NCBI RefSeq assembly: GCF_003428875.1
Contig: NZ_QQRS01000004.1
Span: forward strand, 62,001 to 126,000
Length of the DNA stretch: 64,000 nt
Direction of reading: 5' to 3'
Source: Planomicrobium okeanokoites
Lineage (GTDB): Bacteria > Bacillota > Bacilli > Bacillales_A > Planococcaceae
Position 1 is the first letter of the stretch. Each line of letters opens with the position of its first letter. Position numbers and translations under genes: made by a program. Below are positions 42,139 through 50,511 of the stretch, piece by piece. Under the pieces are notes generated by a model. The model was not told where the DNA came from, made no database searches, and worked only from the letters and a program-made list of their open reading frames with translations.

Positions 42139-43271
42139 ACCATCTCCTCCTTGGAATTATGAAGAATTACATTAGGGACACGTATATTCAAAGTCATCCC
42201 CTCAGTACCTTTGATATCCGCTGAGCCGTTGATGAATTCAAGCCGCTCCCTCATTCCGGCCAAGCCATTGCCTTGCATGAATCCACCGGTTTCCGGCAAG
42301 CCGACGCCATCATCCTGCACCTGCACCAGCACTTCCTGCGGTGTTTGCTTGATAAGGATGATACATCTTGTTGCCCCGCTGTGCTTGACAACATTATTGA
42401 CCGCCTCTTTCAGGCACATGCTGAGGACGTTTTCCACCAGTAAAGGCGTGTTCTTAAGTTTCGGGCTGCCGTACATCACAAAATCGATTTCAGCGGCTTT
42501 AAGTATTTGCTGCACCCGCAGCAATTCATCTTCCAATTTCGTCCCTCGCATATCCGACACCAGTTCACGCACTTCTTTCAACGCCGTACGCGCTGTTTGC
42601 CTGACATCATTGATTTCATTCAGCGCAGCTTCCGGATCCCGGTAAATCAGCTTGCTCGCCAAGTCACTTTTCAGTCCCATCAAGGATAGTTTTTGACCGA
42701 GCGTATCGTGCAGATCCCGGGCGATGCGCTCCCTTTCTTCTATAATGACCAATTGCGAAATACGCTTGTTTGCATCTTCCAGCTGCCCTTCCAGCTTTTC
42801 ACGTTTATTGCGGTTATATGTGTTGAACGGCAAAAGGATGACCCCGAGAATTGTCAGTACAATGAAAGGCAATTGGGACATGAACAATACGCTGTGGAAG
42901 GCGATGCCAAAAGCCACAGCCGTGATCGTGGTGCCAATATGAATCCCATAAATGATGAAGAAGCCTATTTTATTGCGGATATTGCCAATGAAAAACGCTA
43001 CGAAGATCGCCAGATAAACATAGCCGAACAGGTAGGTCAGGACGATATTGACCGCCATCTCCATGCTCACCCAGACATAGACAAAACCGGTTCTCGAATT
43101 TACAGACAGGCGATAGGCCAAAAAGAACAGCCCTAACAGGGCGATGCCTACAAAAATTTCGATTGCCGATGACGAACGGAAAATGAAGAAGAAAGGCAAA
43201 ATACAAAAAATCACCCAAGCATACAGACTGAGCCATGGGTTTTTCGGAAATAATTGATACCAGCTTTGCAT
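42135..43271 (-). CDS. desK: Membrane sensor histidine kinase, DesK-like
   Basis: 378 residues: four to five N-terminal spans (about 10-150), a coiled helix, HisKA_3 phospho-acceptor in EERERIARDLHDTLGQKLS (His about 190), and HATPase with NVVKHSGATR and GVGLPETGGFMQGNGLAGMRERL. In Bacillus, DesK senses membrane thickness or order on cooling. Overlaps desR. Separated from des upstream by a terminator hairpin. Confidence 0.93.
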   Translation of the reverse strand: MQSWYQLFPKNPWLSLYAWVIFCILPFFFIFRSSSAIEIFVGIALLGLFFLAYRLSVNSRTGFVYVWVSMEMAVNIVLTYLFGYVYLAIFVAFFIGNIRNKIGFFIIYGIHIGTTITAVAFGIAFHSVLFMSQLPFIVLTILGVILLPFNTYNRNKREKLEGQLEDANKRISQLVIIEERERIARDLHDTLGQKLSLMGLKSDLASKLIYRDPEAALNEINDVRQTARTALKEVRELVSDMRGTKLEDELLRVQQILKAAEIDFVMYGSPKLKNTPLLVENVLSMCLKEAVNNVVKHSGATRCIILIKQTPQEVLVQVQDDGVGLPETGGFMQGNGLAGMRERLEFINGSADIKGTEGMTLNIRVPNVILHNSKEEMV

Positions 43272-43331
43272 AAGCTCCTCCTCGTATTGCTATTATTATC
43301 CATCATACCAAAAACTGAATCAAAGAAAAAA

Positions 43332-43350
43332 CCATTCCGGAGAGGAATGG
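43332..43350 (-). terminator. Terminator between des and desKR
   Basis: 7-bp stem CCATTCC/GGAATGG followed leftward by TTTTTTCTTTG. May be partial, allowing read-through into desKR. Confidence 0.75.
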
Positions 43351-43361
43351 CTTTTCAATCT

Positions 43362-44384
43362 TTAGTTGGCAGCTGTCTTCTTGGAATCCTCCAGAAGATG
43401 TTTAATGTCGCCAAACGTAACAAAGGTTTTATTTTTTGCGTCATATACTTTATAACGCAGTGATTTAAGACTGGATTTAATGTTAATCGTTGTCGCCTGG
43501 TGAAGAGGCGGAGTTGAAACATGCGCTTTTTCCAAATTGTAGTTCGGTACACGCGGGCTCAAGTGATGTACATGGTGGAATCCGATGTTTCCTGTCACCC
43601 ATTGCAAAACTTTTGGTAGCTGGTAATACGAACTTCCTTCCACAGCAGCTTTTACATAATCCCATTCGCTTTCATCTTCGAAATACGAATCTTCAAATGT
43701 ATGCTGTACGTAGAACAGCCAGATGCCTAGTGCTCCGGCTACGAACATTGTCGTGCCTTGGACGATCAGGAATGCCTGCCAGCCGATTGCCCAAATCAGC
43801 AGTGAATAGATCACCACTAATGAGATGTTGATCAGGTAAGTATTGTTGCGTTCCTTTTTGCGAGCGTCTTTGCGGTTGAAACGGCTCGAAATCAATACAA
43901 GGAATAATGGCCCTAATCCAAACATGACCAGCGGATTACGGTACATGCGGTATTTGAAACGTTCCCATTTTGATGCTTCAACATATTCCTCGATCGTCAT
44001 AACCCAGATATCGCCGACTCCCCGTTTGTCGAGGTTGCCGCTTGAAGCATGGTGAATTGTATGTTCGCGTTTCCACTTTTCAAACGCGAATAATGTCATG
44101 ATGCCTGTGATTGTGCCTACAATGGCATTCGCTTTTTTGTTTTTAAAGAAAGATCCATGTGTACAATCATGGAAAATGATGAACGTTCTGATTACAAATC
44201 CTGCGGCTACGATGGATGATGCAATGCTCAGCCAGATCGACACGTCCAATGCCTGATACGCAAGGAACCAGAACAGGATGAAGGGAGGTATGGTATTGAC
44301 CAATTGACGGACGCTTGCTTTCACATCTGCCTGCTCAAAAGGTTTCACGAATTTACGGAGTTGCGCTGTTTTTTCTTTACTCAT
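43362..44384 (-). CDS. des: Acyl-lipid delta-5 fatty acid desaturase
   Basis: 340 residues. Three histidine boxes: HDCTHGS (about 82), HTIHHAS (about 116) and HHVHH (near 270), ligands of the di-iron centre. The LFYVQHTFEDSYF segment is typical of Bacillus Des. It desaturates membrane phospholipid acyl chains on cold shock. ATG at 44384 follows GGAGG; the open frame before it has no site. Regulated by DesR through the upstream palindrome. Confidence 0.95.
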   Translation of the reverse strand: MSKEKTAQLRKFVKPFEQADVKASVRQLVNTIPPFILFWFLAYQALDVSIWLSIASSIVAAGFVIRTFIIFHDCTHGSFFKNKKANAIVGTITGIMTLFAFEKWKREHTIHHASSGNLDKRGVGDIWVMTIEEYVEASKWERFKYRMYRNPLVMFGLGPLFLVLISSRFNRKDARKKERNNTYLINISLVVIYSLLIWAIGWQAFLIVQGTTMFVAGALGIWLFYVQHTFEDSYFEDESEWDYVKAAVEGSSYYQLPKVLQWVTGNIGFHHVHHLSPRVPNYNLEKAHVSTPPLHQATTINIKSSLKSLRYKVYDAKNKTFVTFGDIKHLLEDSKKTAAN

Positions 44385-44483
44385 GATTTTCCTCCTTATT
44401 CGGACATTTGGAGTCCGCATAACTTATTAACCTAATCATAAAGAAAGAATCAGGTATGAATAAGTCATAAACGCACGGATTTA

Positions 44484-44515
44484 TACATGACACTTGTCAT
44501 GTATGTCACTTACAC
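44484..44515 (-). promoter_or_regulatory. DesR binding region upstream of des
   Basis: Perfect 9-2-9 palindrome TACATGACA-CT-TGTCATGTA (44484-44503), followed by a weaker adjacent copy (TGTCACTTACACGTGA). This tandem arrangement is like the two DesR sites of B. subtilis des. Confidence 0.85.
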
Positions 44516-44649
44516 GTGAGTTTTCTTTCCAAATAAGCAGGGTATTATAAGATTAATATGAATACATAAACTGGACATGACAAAACCTTTCAAACAGCAA
44601 TCTTAAAAGACGATAACTCCTTTACACATTAAAGAAAGAGGTGGATTCC

Positions 44650-44880
44650 ATGATTTATCTGGTTGCAGTCATTATGATCTTTTCCATACCGTTAGCCGCG
44701 ATCATCACATCACATTTGGAAACGCAGACCAAACTGAAACATAAGATGATCGAAAGCGAAGTTGAGCTGGAAAAGCTTAAGCATGAAAACTATGTTATTG
44801 AAACGCAAAAATTGCGGTTGGAACTGGAACAGATGAGACTGGAAGACGCGAAAAAGGAGCAGGATTTTTTAGCGAAATAA
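44650..44880 (+). CDS. Small membrane protein with coiled coil
   Basis: 76 residues. One N-terminal span (MIYLVAVIMIFSIPLAAIITSHL), then a highly charged helix with heptad-like pattern (KLKHKMIESEVELEKLKHENYVIETQKLRLELEQMRLEDAKK). General shape resembles small phage-shock or envelope-stress proteins, but I recognise no family. ATG at 44650 follows AAAGAGGTGG. It is divergent from des and convergent with cydC. Confidence 0.72.
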   Translation: MIYLVAVIMIFSIPLAAIITSHLETQTKLKHKMIESEVELEKLKHENYVIETQKLRLELEQMRLEDAKKEQDFLAK

Positions 44881-44915
44881 AAAGGCAGAGCTGAAAAATC
44901 AGCCTTGCCTTTTTT
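44879..44915. terminator. Bidirectional terminator between the small membrane protein gene and cydC
   Basis: Stem AAAAAGGCA-GCTGA / TCAGC-TGCCTTTTTT with short loop. Confidence 0.85.
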
Positions 44916-44919
44916 AAAT

Positions 44920-46626
44920 TTATGCCATTACTTGCTGTTCAATTTCCTTCAATCCGTAAAAATAGCCTTTGCTTCGCATCAATTCATCGTACGATCCCTT
45001 TTCCATCAGCTTCCCATTTTCAAGCACAATAATCTGGTCCATCTTTTCAAGTCCGGTCAAGTCGTGGCTGACAATAATAAACGTTTGCTCTGGATAGTCA
45101 TTGAAAAGGCGTTCATATATAAGCTGCCCTGTTGCAGAATCGACAGAAGAAACGGGTTCATCCAACATCCATACTTCCCCTTTTTTCAATATCGCTCTTG
45201 CTATTGCCAGACGTTGTTTTTCGCCGCCTGAGAAATTCTGTCCTTTTTCCTCAACATCCATTTCAAGGGAGAACCTGCCAAGTTCCACCCTTTCCAAAGC
45301 CGCTGCCAATTGATCATCGTTTGCTTTCGAATCGGCAATCTTCAGGTTGCTGCGCAATGTACCTTGGAAAAAGTGATTTTCCTGCAGCACCACGTTCAAG
45401 CTCTGCCAGATGCTTTCCTGTGAAAATTTTTCTGAATTCGCACTATTAATCAATACCTGGCCACTTCGCGCCGGCAATATATCCATTAACACAGCCAGCA
45501 AAGTCGATTTCCCTGAGCCACTCGGTCCGACAATTGCAGTTTTACTGCCTCGCGGCAAATCAATGGAGACATCATCGAGCGCCGGCCGCTGCTCATCCGG
45601 AAATACATAAGACAAATTCCTGGAGGAGATTGAAAGTCCACCTTCCGGCAAATCTGAACTTCCCTTCACGCGTGGCATTTCATCGACTATAGAGTCCAAA
45701 CGGACTGCCGCTTTGCGGCTTTCTTCGAAATGGGATGGGAAGGCCGCCATAGGTGCCATATTTTCAAAAACGCCGAGCGAAATCATCACCAGCATAGCAA
45801 GGAATAAACCATCCAATTCTCCGGCCGCTGTAAAATAAGCTCCGCTTGCCAGGATGGCCAAAGAAATTACCAATGCGATAAACCCATTCATCGATTGGCT
45901 GTAAACTTCTTCTTTGCCTTCATTTCTCTGCTCTTCATTATAGAAATCGATCAAATCGGATATTTGCTGTTCTTTGCCAGCCAATTGCCGGTGAATCTTC
46001 AAATCCCGGAAGCCGTAAAGGAACTCAGCTGCTTCCGCTGATAATGCCCCCCTGCTTTCTCTCGTCCGCCAATCACGACGACGCTTTCGCCAGGCAAAAT
46101 AAGCTGGAACCGCGACCGCGGTCAATAGATAGCCGATCGCCAGCAGGATCGCTGTGTAGATTGAAAAGTACACTGTAAAAAGAATCGTTCCCATAAATAC
46201 AAGCAACAGGACGACTGGCGGATAAAAAACACGCAGCAGGAAATTCTGCAGGCTCTCAACATCCCCGATAATCCGCGCCAATAAATCTCCGCTCCGGTAT
46301 TTACTGTAAAGTTCCGGCGCTAATGGCGATAGCCGCTCAAAAAACGAAACCCTTAAATTTCCCAGCATAGTAAAGGTTGCTCTATGAGAGAACAGTCTTT
46401 CTGAATAACGGCTGACTGCCGAACCGAGACCGAATAACTTCAGGCAGGCGCCTATTACAATCAATACGGTCATTTGGCCGGTCAACGCCGCTTTGGAGAT
46501 CAAGTAACCACTTGAAGCAAGCAATGCTACACTGGCCAATCCTGCCAGCACACCAAAAACGATGGCCAGTGAGACATCCCTTTTTTCGCGTAATGTAAGT
46601 TTCAGCACGTGCGTCAATTCACTCAT
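44920..46626 (-). CDS. cydC: Thiol reductant ABC exporter subunit CydC
   Basis: 568 residues. Six spans then ABC domain with [30 protein letters not shown] and WMLDEPVSSVD. Partner of CydD, which in other bacteria exports or moves cysteine/glutathione and is required for cytochrome bd assembly. ATGA overlap with cydD. No cydAB nearby. Confidence 0.9.
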   Translation of the reverse strand: MSELTHVLKLTLREKRDVSLAIVFGVLAGLASVALLASSGYLISKAALTGQMTVLIVIGACLKLFGLGSAVSRYSERLFSHRATFTMLGNLRVSFFERLSPLAPELYSKYRSGDLLARIIGDVESLQNFLLRVFYPPVVLLLVFMGTILFTVYFSIYTAILLAIGYLLTAVAVPAYFAWRKRRRDWRTRESRGALSAEAAEFLYGFRDLKIHRQLAGKEQQISDLIDFYNEEQRNEGKEEVYSQSMNGFIALVISLAILASGAYFTAAGELDGLFLAMLVMISLGVFENMAPMAAFPSHFEESRKAAVRLDSIVDEMPRVKGSSDLPEGGLSISSRNLSYVFPDEQRPALDDVSIDLPRGSKTAIVGPSGSGKSTLLAVLMDILPARSGQVLINSANSEKFSQESIWQSLNVVLQENHFFQGTLRSNLKIADSKANDDQLAAALERVELGRFSLEMDVEEKGQNFSGGEKQRLAIARAILKKGEVWMLDEPVSSVDSATGQLIYERLFNDYPEQTFIIVSHDLTGLEKMDQIIVLENGKLMEKGSYDELMRSKGYFYGLKEIEQQVMA

Positions 46627-48350
46627 CGCATTGCACCTCCTGTTTGAAGCGGCAGAAGATTTTGATATGGCGTGAAGTTTGCAGCCAGCTCCTCATGTGG
46701 ACCGACAGCTGCCACTCTGCCGTTATCAAGATAAACGATCTGGTCTGAATCGCGGATTGTATGCAACCTGTGCGCCACCGTTATAACTGTCGCGTTACGT
46801 GAAAGTTCAGCAATCGATTGTTGCAGAATCCGTTCTGTCTGCAAATCCAAACCAGTCGTCGGTTCATCGAACAGGATTATGGTCGGTTTTTTCAAGAAGG
46901 CGCGGGCCAGGGCGATACGCTGTTTTTCCCCGCCCGACAAGCCGCGTCCCCCTTCGCCAACACGTGTATGGTAGCCTTCAGGCAATGACTCGACCAGTTC
47001 GTGTATCCCCGCTTTTCTCGCAGCTTCATCAATTTCTTTCGCGCTCGGATTTCCATTGACTCCAATTGCGATATTTTCTCTGATCGTACCGGCGAAAAGA
47101 TAAGGGGATTGTGAAATATAACTAAGTTGTTTAAACCAGGAAGATTCATCGATTTCTTTTCTCGGTTTTCCATCAATCAGGATATCGCCATCATCAATCG
47201 GCAATAATCCCGCAATCAGGTTCATCAGAGTGGTTTTCCCTGAACCGCTTTTTCCGATAACCGCAATTTTGCTGTAAGGCTTTATGGCCAATGAAACATC
47301 GGCCAGTTCAAATTGCTGGCCATATGAAAAACTCAAATGTCCGATATCCAATTGAGGGACTTTCCCATCCGGCAATTCGATATCCCCCCACTCCACTTGT
47401 TTGCGTTCTTTCGAAAATTCTTCATTCATCATTTGTGAAGCAGAGACACTTCCGCGCGCTGTATGGAACGCGCTGCCGAAATCTTTCAGCATCGTAAAGA
47501 AATCAGGAACCAGGATCATGATGAAAAACGCACTGAAAAAAGTGAGATTATCGAATACAACCAGCCGCAAACCCACTTCCAGGGCGATGATCCCGATACT
47601 CAGCATCGAAATATATTCAAGGGTCAATGAGGACATAAATGCCGACTTCAGCACATCCATGGTTGAATCCCGGAAATTTTTGCTGCTTTCTTTTATTTTT
47701 TCTTTTTGTTTTTCTCCTTGACCGAATAGGCGCAAAGTCGTCAGCCCTTGCAGGATATCAAGAAAAGTTCCGGAAAATCTGTTGAGCTGCACCATCTTTT
47801 CATCCGCTTTTTCTTTTGTCCGCTTACCGACAATTGCCATGAAGACCGGGATAAATGGAGCTGTCACCAAAATAATCAAACCGGTCGTCCAGTTTTGTGA
47901 AAAAATAGCGGCCAACAGCATGATTGGAATAATATAACTTTGAATCAACTGGGGAATATATTTACTGAAAAAGCCATCCGTCTCATCCACCGCATCCATC
48001 AATAAGCTCACTTTTTGGCCGGAATGGCTTTCAGTTGAAGATAGTAATGGATCTTCTTTGAACGATTGGATCAACCTTAAACGAAGCTGCTTTTTAATCG
48101 AAGCTGCCATATCGACACCCGTCCGACCGATCAGATAGCCTGTACCGGAACGGATGATAATGGCAAGTAATAATCCGATCAGAAACGGAGTGATTTCTTC
48201 AAAAGAACTATTTTTTATAAAGACGCCATCTACAACAAGAACGAAAAATACAGCCTGACCAATCATTGCGGCTCCTCTAAGGGCAGACATCACAATCAGC
48301 AGGCTTATTGCACTTTTTTGTTCGAAAGCAAGTTGTTTCAAGTCTTTCAT
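46623..48350 (-). CDS. cydD: Thiol reductant ABC exporter subunit CydD
   Basis: 575 residues. ABC exporter half with GKSGSGKTTLMNL, GLSGGEKQRIALARAFL and IILFDEPTTGLD. ATG at 48350 follows AGAGGAAG at 7 nt; an ATG at 48368 is a possible alternative after GGGG. First gene of the cydDC pair. Forms a heterodimer with CydC. Confidence 0.9.
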   Translation of the reverse strand: MKDLKQLAFEQKSAISLLIVMSALRGAAMIGQAVFFVLVVDGVFIKNSSFEEITPFLIGLLLAIIIRSGTGYLIGRTGVDMAASIKKQLRLRLIQSFKEDPLLSSTESHSGQKVSLLMDAVDETDGFFSKYIPQLIQSYIIPIMLLAAIFSQNWTTGLIILVTAPFIPVFMAIVGKRTKEKADEKMVQLNRFSGTFLDILQGLTTLRLFGQGEKQKEKIKESSKNFRDSTMDVLKSAFMSSLTLEYISMLSIGIIALEVGLRLVVFDNLTFFSAFFIMILVPDFFTMLKDFGSAFHTARGSVSASQMMNEEFSKERKQVEWGDIELPDGKVPQLDIGHLSFSYGQQFELADVSLAIKPYSKIAVIGKSGSGKTTLMNLIAGLLPIDDGDILIDGKPRKEIDESSWFKQLSYISQSPYLFAGTIRENIAIGVNGNPSAKEIDEAARKAGIHELVESLPEGYHTRVGEGGRGLSGGEKQRIALARAFLKKPTIILFDEPTTGLDLQTERILQQSIAELSRNATVITVAHRLHTIRDSDQIVYLDNGRVAAVGPHEELAANFTPYQNLLPLQTGGAMR

Positions 48351-48518
48351 GCCGCTCTTCCTCTCCATTCGTATACCCCTATTATAAAGCATAGCCGGTT
48401 ATATTCCGTTCCATGCGCCTGTCTTGCAGCTATAAATCCCCGATTTTGTTACAGCCTTGTTAACAAACTTCCTGTGTTTTATTTCCCGGGAAATAGTATC
48501 ATTTATCGCAAAGAAAAA

Positions 48519-48544
48519 ACCCACAACAATGTATGTTTGCGGGT
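48519..48544 (-). terminator. Terminator of the 58-residue ORF
   Basis: About 10-bp stem ACCCGCAAACA / TGTTGTGGGT with one wobble pair, then TTTTTTC leftward. Confidence 0.8.
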
Positions 48545-48546
48545 CT

Positions 48547-48723
48547 TCAGAATATATTGTCTTGTCTATCCAATTCATTGCCGGAATTTGAAATCACTTT
48601 TTGAAGCAGGGCTATATCCTCTCTGATTTGCTGGCGCATGGAGAGGTCAGTGCATTTCCGATATTCGTGCTGCAGCTTATCCAGTTCGTAAACGAAAACG
48701 ACTTTTTCCTCTTCTTTAACCAT
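48547..48723 (-). CDS. Small hypothetical protein
   Basis: 58 residues, charged and helical (VKEEEKVVFVYELDKLQHEYRKCTDLSMRQQIREDIALLQKVIS). No membrane segment or recognised domain. ATG at 48723 follows GAGGTGG, and the gene ends at its own terminator, which argues that it is real. An inverted repeat upstream may be its operator. Confidence 0.65.
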   Translation of the reverse strand: MVKEEEKVVFVYELDKLQHEYRKCTDLSMRQQIREDIALLQKVISNSGNELDRQDNIF

Positions 48724-48737
48724 AATGGCCACCTCAT

Positions 48738-48765
48738 AGTATAGTAGTTTTAAAGGCTTATACTA
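48738..48765 (-). promoter_or_regulatory. Inverted repeat upstream of the 58-residue ORF
   Basis: TAGTATA (48738-48744) and TATACTA (48759-48765) separated by 14 bp, about 15 nt before the start codon. The arms themselves are near-palindromic TAGTATAGTA-type sequence. Could be an operator; no regulator recognised. Confidence 0.35.
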
Positions 48766-48832
48766 TAGTACCTATTTATTTGAGTTGAATTATACCCTAC
48801 CTAGTGATAAATTGCTATCTATTTGCTATTTT

Positions 48833-49558
48833 TTAAATTAATAGAAGTACTACAGAGTATGATAGCATTCCGATTCCAAAAGAGACGAAACTGCTTTCAC
48901 GCTCTTCAGGCAGCTCTTCTTTCATTACGTTAAGAATGACGCCGCCTGCCAACAGCGCTACAAGAAAGGAAACCACGACATCCGACACTTCTGTAAAAAT
49001 ACCTGTCAGCCAGCCGACGACGATTGCTGCAGTCAACAGCCATCTGCCGTATTTGTCATAATCCGCTTCATGTGAGCTTCGCAAAGCTTTGTCGTTCGTT
49101 ATAAAATGGAGACCCATCGCCACGAAATAAAAGAAAGTGCCCCAGCTGTTTTCAAAATGGTCATGAACCAATAAATATCCAATCAGTGAATTATATAACG
49201 TGAAAGAACCGATATGGATCCAGAAAACCCCGGAGCCTCCCTTCACTTCGCCGCCTTCACTTTTTTTCGATTTTTTGACCATCACTTCCAGCCCGTAAAA
49301 GATTGCGAGTCCGATCATTGCAACAATATAGATATGGCTCTCAATGAAAGCCCAGGCGCTGCCTTCCAGTTCACCTTCCAGCTCACTTTGGAAATGGCCA
49401 AGCTCCGGAAGAAGATGCAGAAACACATAAGCTACTGAAATGCCGCCGGCAACGGACAAAAAACGGCTGCGTGGAACAACTTTAAGAAACTTCATATATT
49501 TTGAAAATAAATGAATAAGTACAAAACCGATAATATAAATAAGAGTAGTCCAAAACAT
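48833..49558 (-). CDS. Membrane protein, ZIP-like
   Basis: 241 residues, seven to eight hydrophobic spans. FLSVAGGISVAYVFLHLLPELGHF (about 33-56) and KEELPEERESSFVSFGIGMLSYSVVLLLI at the C-terminus resemble ZIP-superfamily proteins. The intracellular HNxPEG-type motif is missing; instead GLHFITND and HEADYDKYGRW appear in mid-protein. A divalent-metal role is tentative. Start ATG or alternative lies near 49558; monocistronic. Confidence 0.6.
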   Translation of the reverse strand: MFWTTLIYIIGFVLIHLFSKYMKFLKVVPRSRFLSVAGGISVAYVFLHLLPELGHFQSELEGELEGSAWAFIESHIYIVAMIGLAIFYGLEVMVKKSKKSEGGEVKGGSGVFWIHIGSFTLYNSLIGYLLVHDHFENSWGTFFYFVAMGLHFITNDKALRSSHEADYDKYGRWLLTAAIVVGWLTGIFTEVSDVVVSFLVALLAGGVILNVMKEELPEERESSFVSFGIGMLSYSVVLLLI

Positions 49559-49637
49559 CTGAATCGCTCCATTCGTATCTTGACAAGAGGTTATTCCCGT
49601 CTAGCCGATGGGATGAAATAGATTAAAAGAAGAAAAA

Positions 49638-49663
49638 CAGGTGAGGATTTTTAAACTCACCTG
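49638..49663 (-). terminator. Terminator of wrbA
   Basis: Perfect 8-bp stem CAGGTGAG/CTCACCTG followed leftward by TTTTTC. Confidence 0.85.
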
Positions 49664-49683
49664 CTTGCTATACAAAGCTGCCC

Positions 49684-50301
49684 TTACTGCTGGCCGCGTC
49701 CGTTCTGAATCCATTGTGCCACTTCGACAGTGTGCTTCGCCTGGTAATGGACAGCATCCTGTACATCTTCGACCATATTGCCGTCCTGATCGACTGAAAC
49801 ACTTGTGCCGTATGGGTTTCCTCCAGCTTTAAAGAGAACGGGATCTGCATAACCCGGTGCCGCCACTATTGCGCCCCAATGGAACATTGAGGTGTACAGT
49901 CCAAGAATCGTAGCTTCCTGCCCGCCATGCGGATTTTGCGCGGAAGTCATCGCACTGACAACTTTATTCGCTAATTTCCCTTGTGCCCATAAGCCGCCGG
50001 TCGTATCAAGGAATTGCTGGACCTGGGACGATACGTGGCCGAAACGAGTCGGTACACTGAATATAATGGCGTCTGCCCATTCCAGCAGATCGACTTCTGC
50101 TGTAGGTACATCCGTTGTTGCATTTAAATGTTCACGCCAGGCAGGGTTAGAGTCGATTGCTGCATCCGGTGCATTTTCTCTCACTTTCGCTACCTTCACT
50201 TCTGCTCCTGTTTCCTTAGCCGCTTCTTCAGCCCATCTGGCCAATTGATAATTGGTCCCTGTCGAGCTGTAATAAATGATTGCCAGTTTCACATTTGCCA
50301 T
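49684..50301 (-). CDS. wrbA: NAD(P)H:quinone oxidoreductase, WrbA type IV
   Basis: 205 residues, flavodoxin-like. FMN phosphate loop YYSSTGTNYQLARWAEEAA (about 9-27), PTRFGHVSSQVQQFLDTTGGLWAQGKLANKVVSAMTSAQNPHGGQE is the WrbA signature. Reduces quinones by two electrons, limiting redox cycling. An open frame of 46 codons precedes the ATG, but AAAGGAGAG fits ATG at 50301. Confidence 0.93.
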   Translation of the reverse strand: MANVKLAIIYYSSTGTNYQLARWAEEAAKETGAEVKVAKVRENAPDAAIDSNPAWREHLNATTDVPTAEVDLLEWADAIIFSVPTRFGHVSSQVQQFLDTTGGLWAQGKLANKVVSAMTSAQNPHGGQEATILGLYTSMFHWGAIVAAPGYADPVLFKAGGNPYGTSVSVDQDGNMVEDVQDAVHYQAKHTVEVAQWIQNGRGQQ

Positions 50302-50446
50302 TTTGAACATCTCTCCTTTATATAAGTTTTCCCGTGGCAGTTGCAGTCCAATTAAATATCCTGCATTCAAGATATTTGTTACTCTATCAGTTTCCCCTGT
50401 ATTGACTTCAATTAAACAAATTTTCACTGTTTTCATCACAGAAAAA

Positions 50447-50471
50447 GGCGCCGCAAAAAAAATGCGGCGCC
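50447..50471. terminator. Terminator of the acyl-CoA synthetase gene
   Basis: Perfect 9-bp stem GGCGCCGCA/TGCGGCGCC, T-run leftward and a CCTTTTT run rightward. Confidence 0.87.
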
Positions 50472-50511
50472 CTTTTTCCTTCGATTCCCAATATGGCTCA
50501 AAGTGGATTCC

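Noticed and set aside
50302-50439. 46-residue N-terminal extension of WrbA
   Set aside because: A strong AAAGGAGAG site lies just before the inner ATG, and the inner start gives normal WrbA length.
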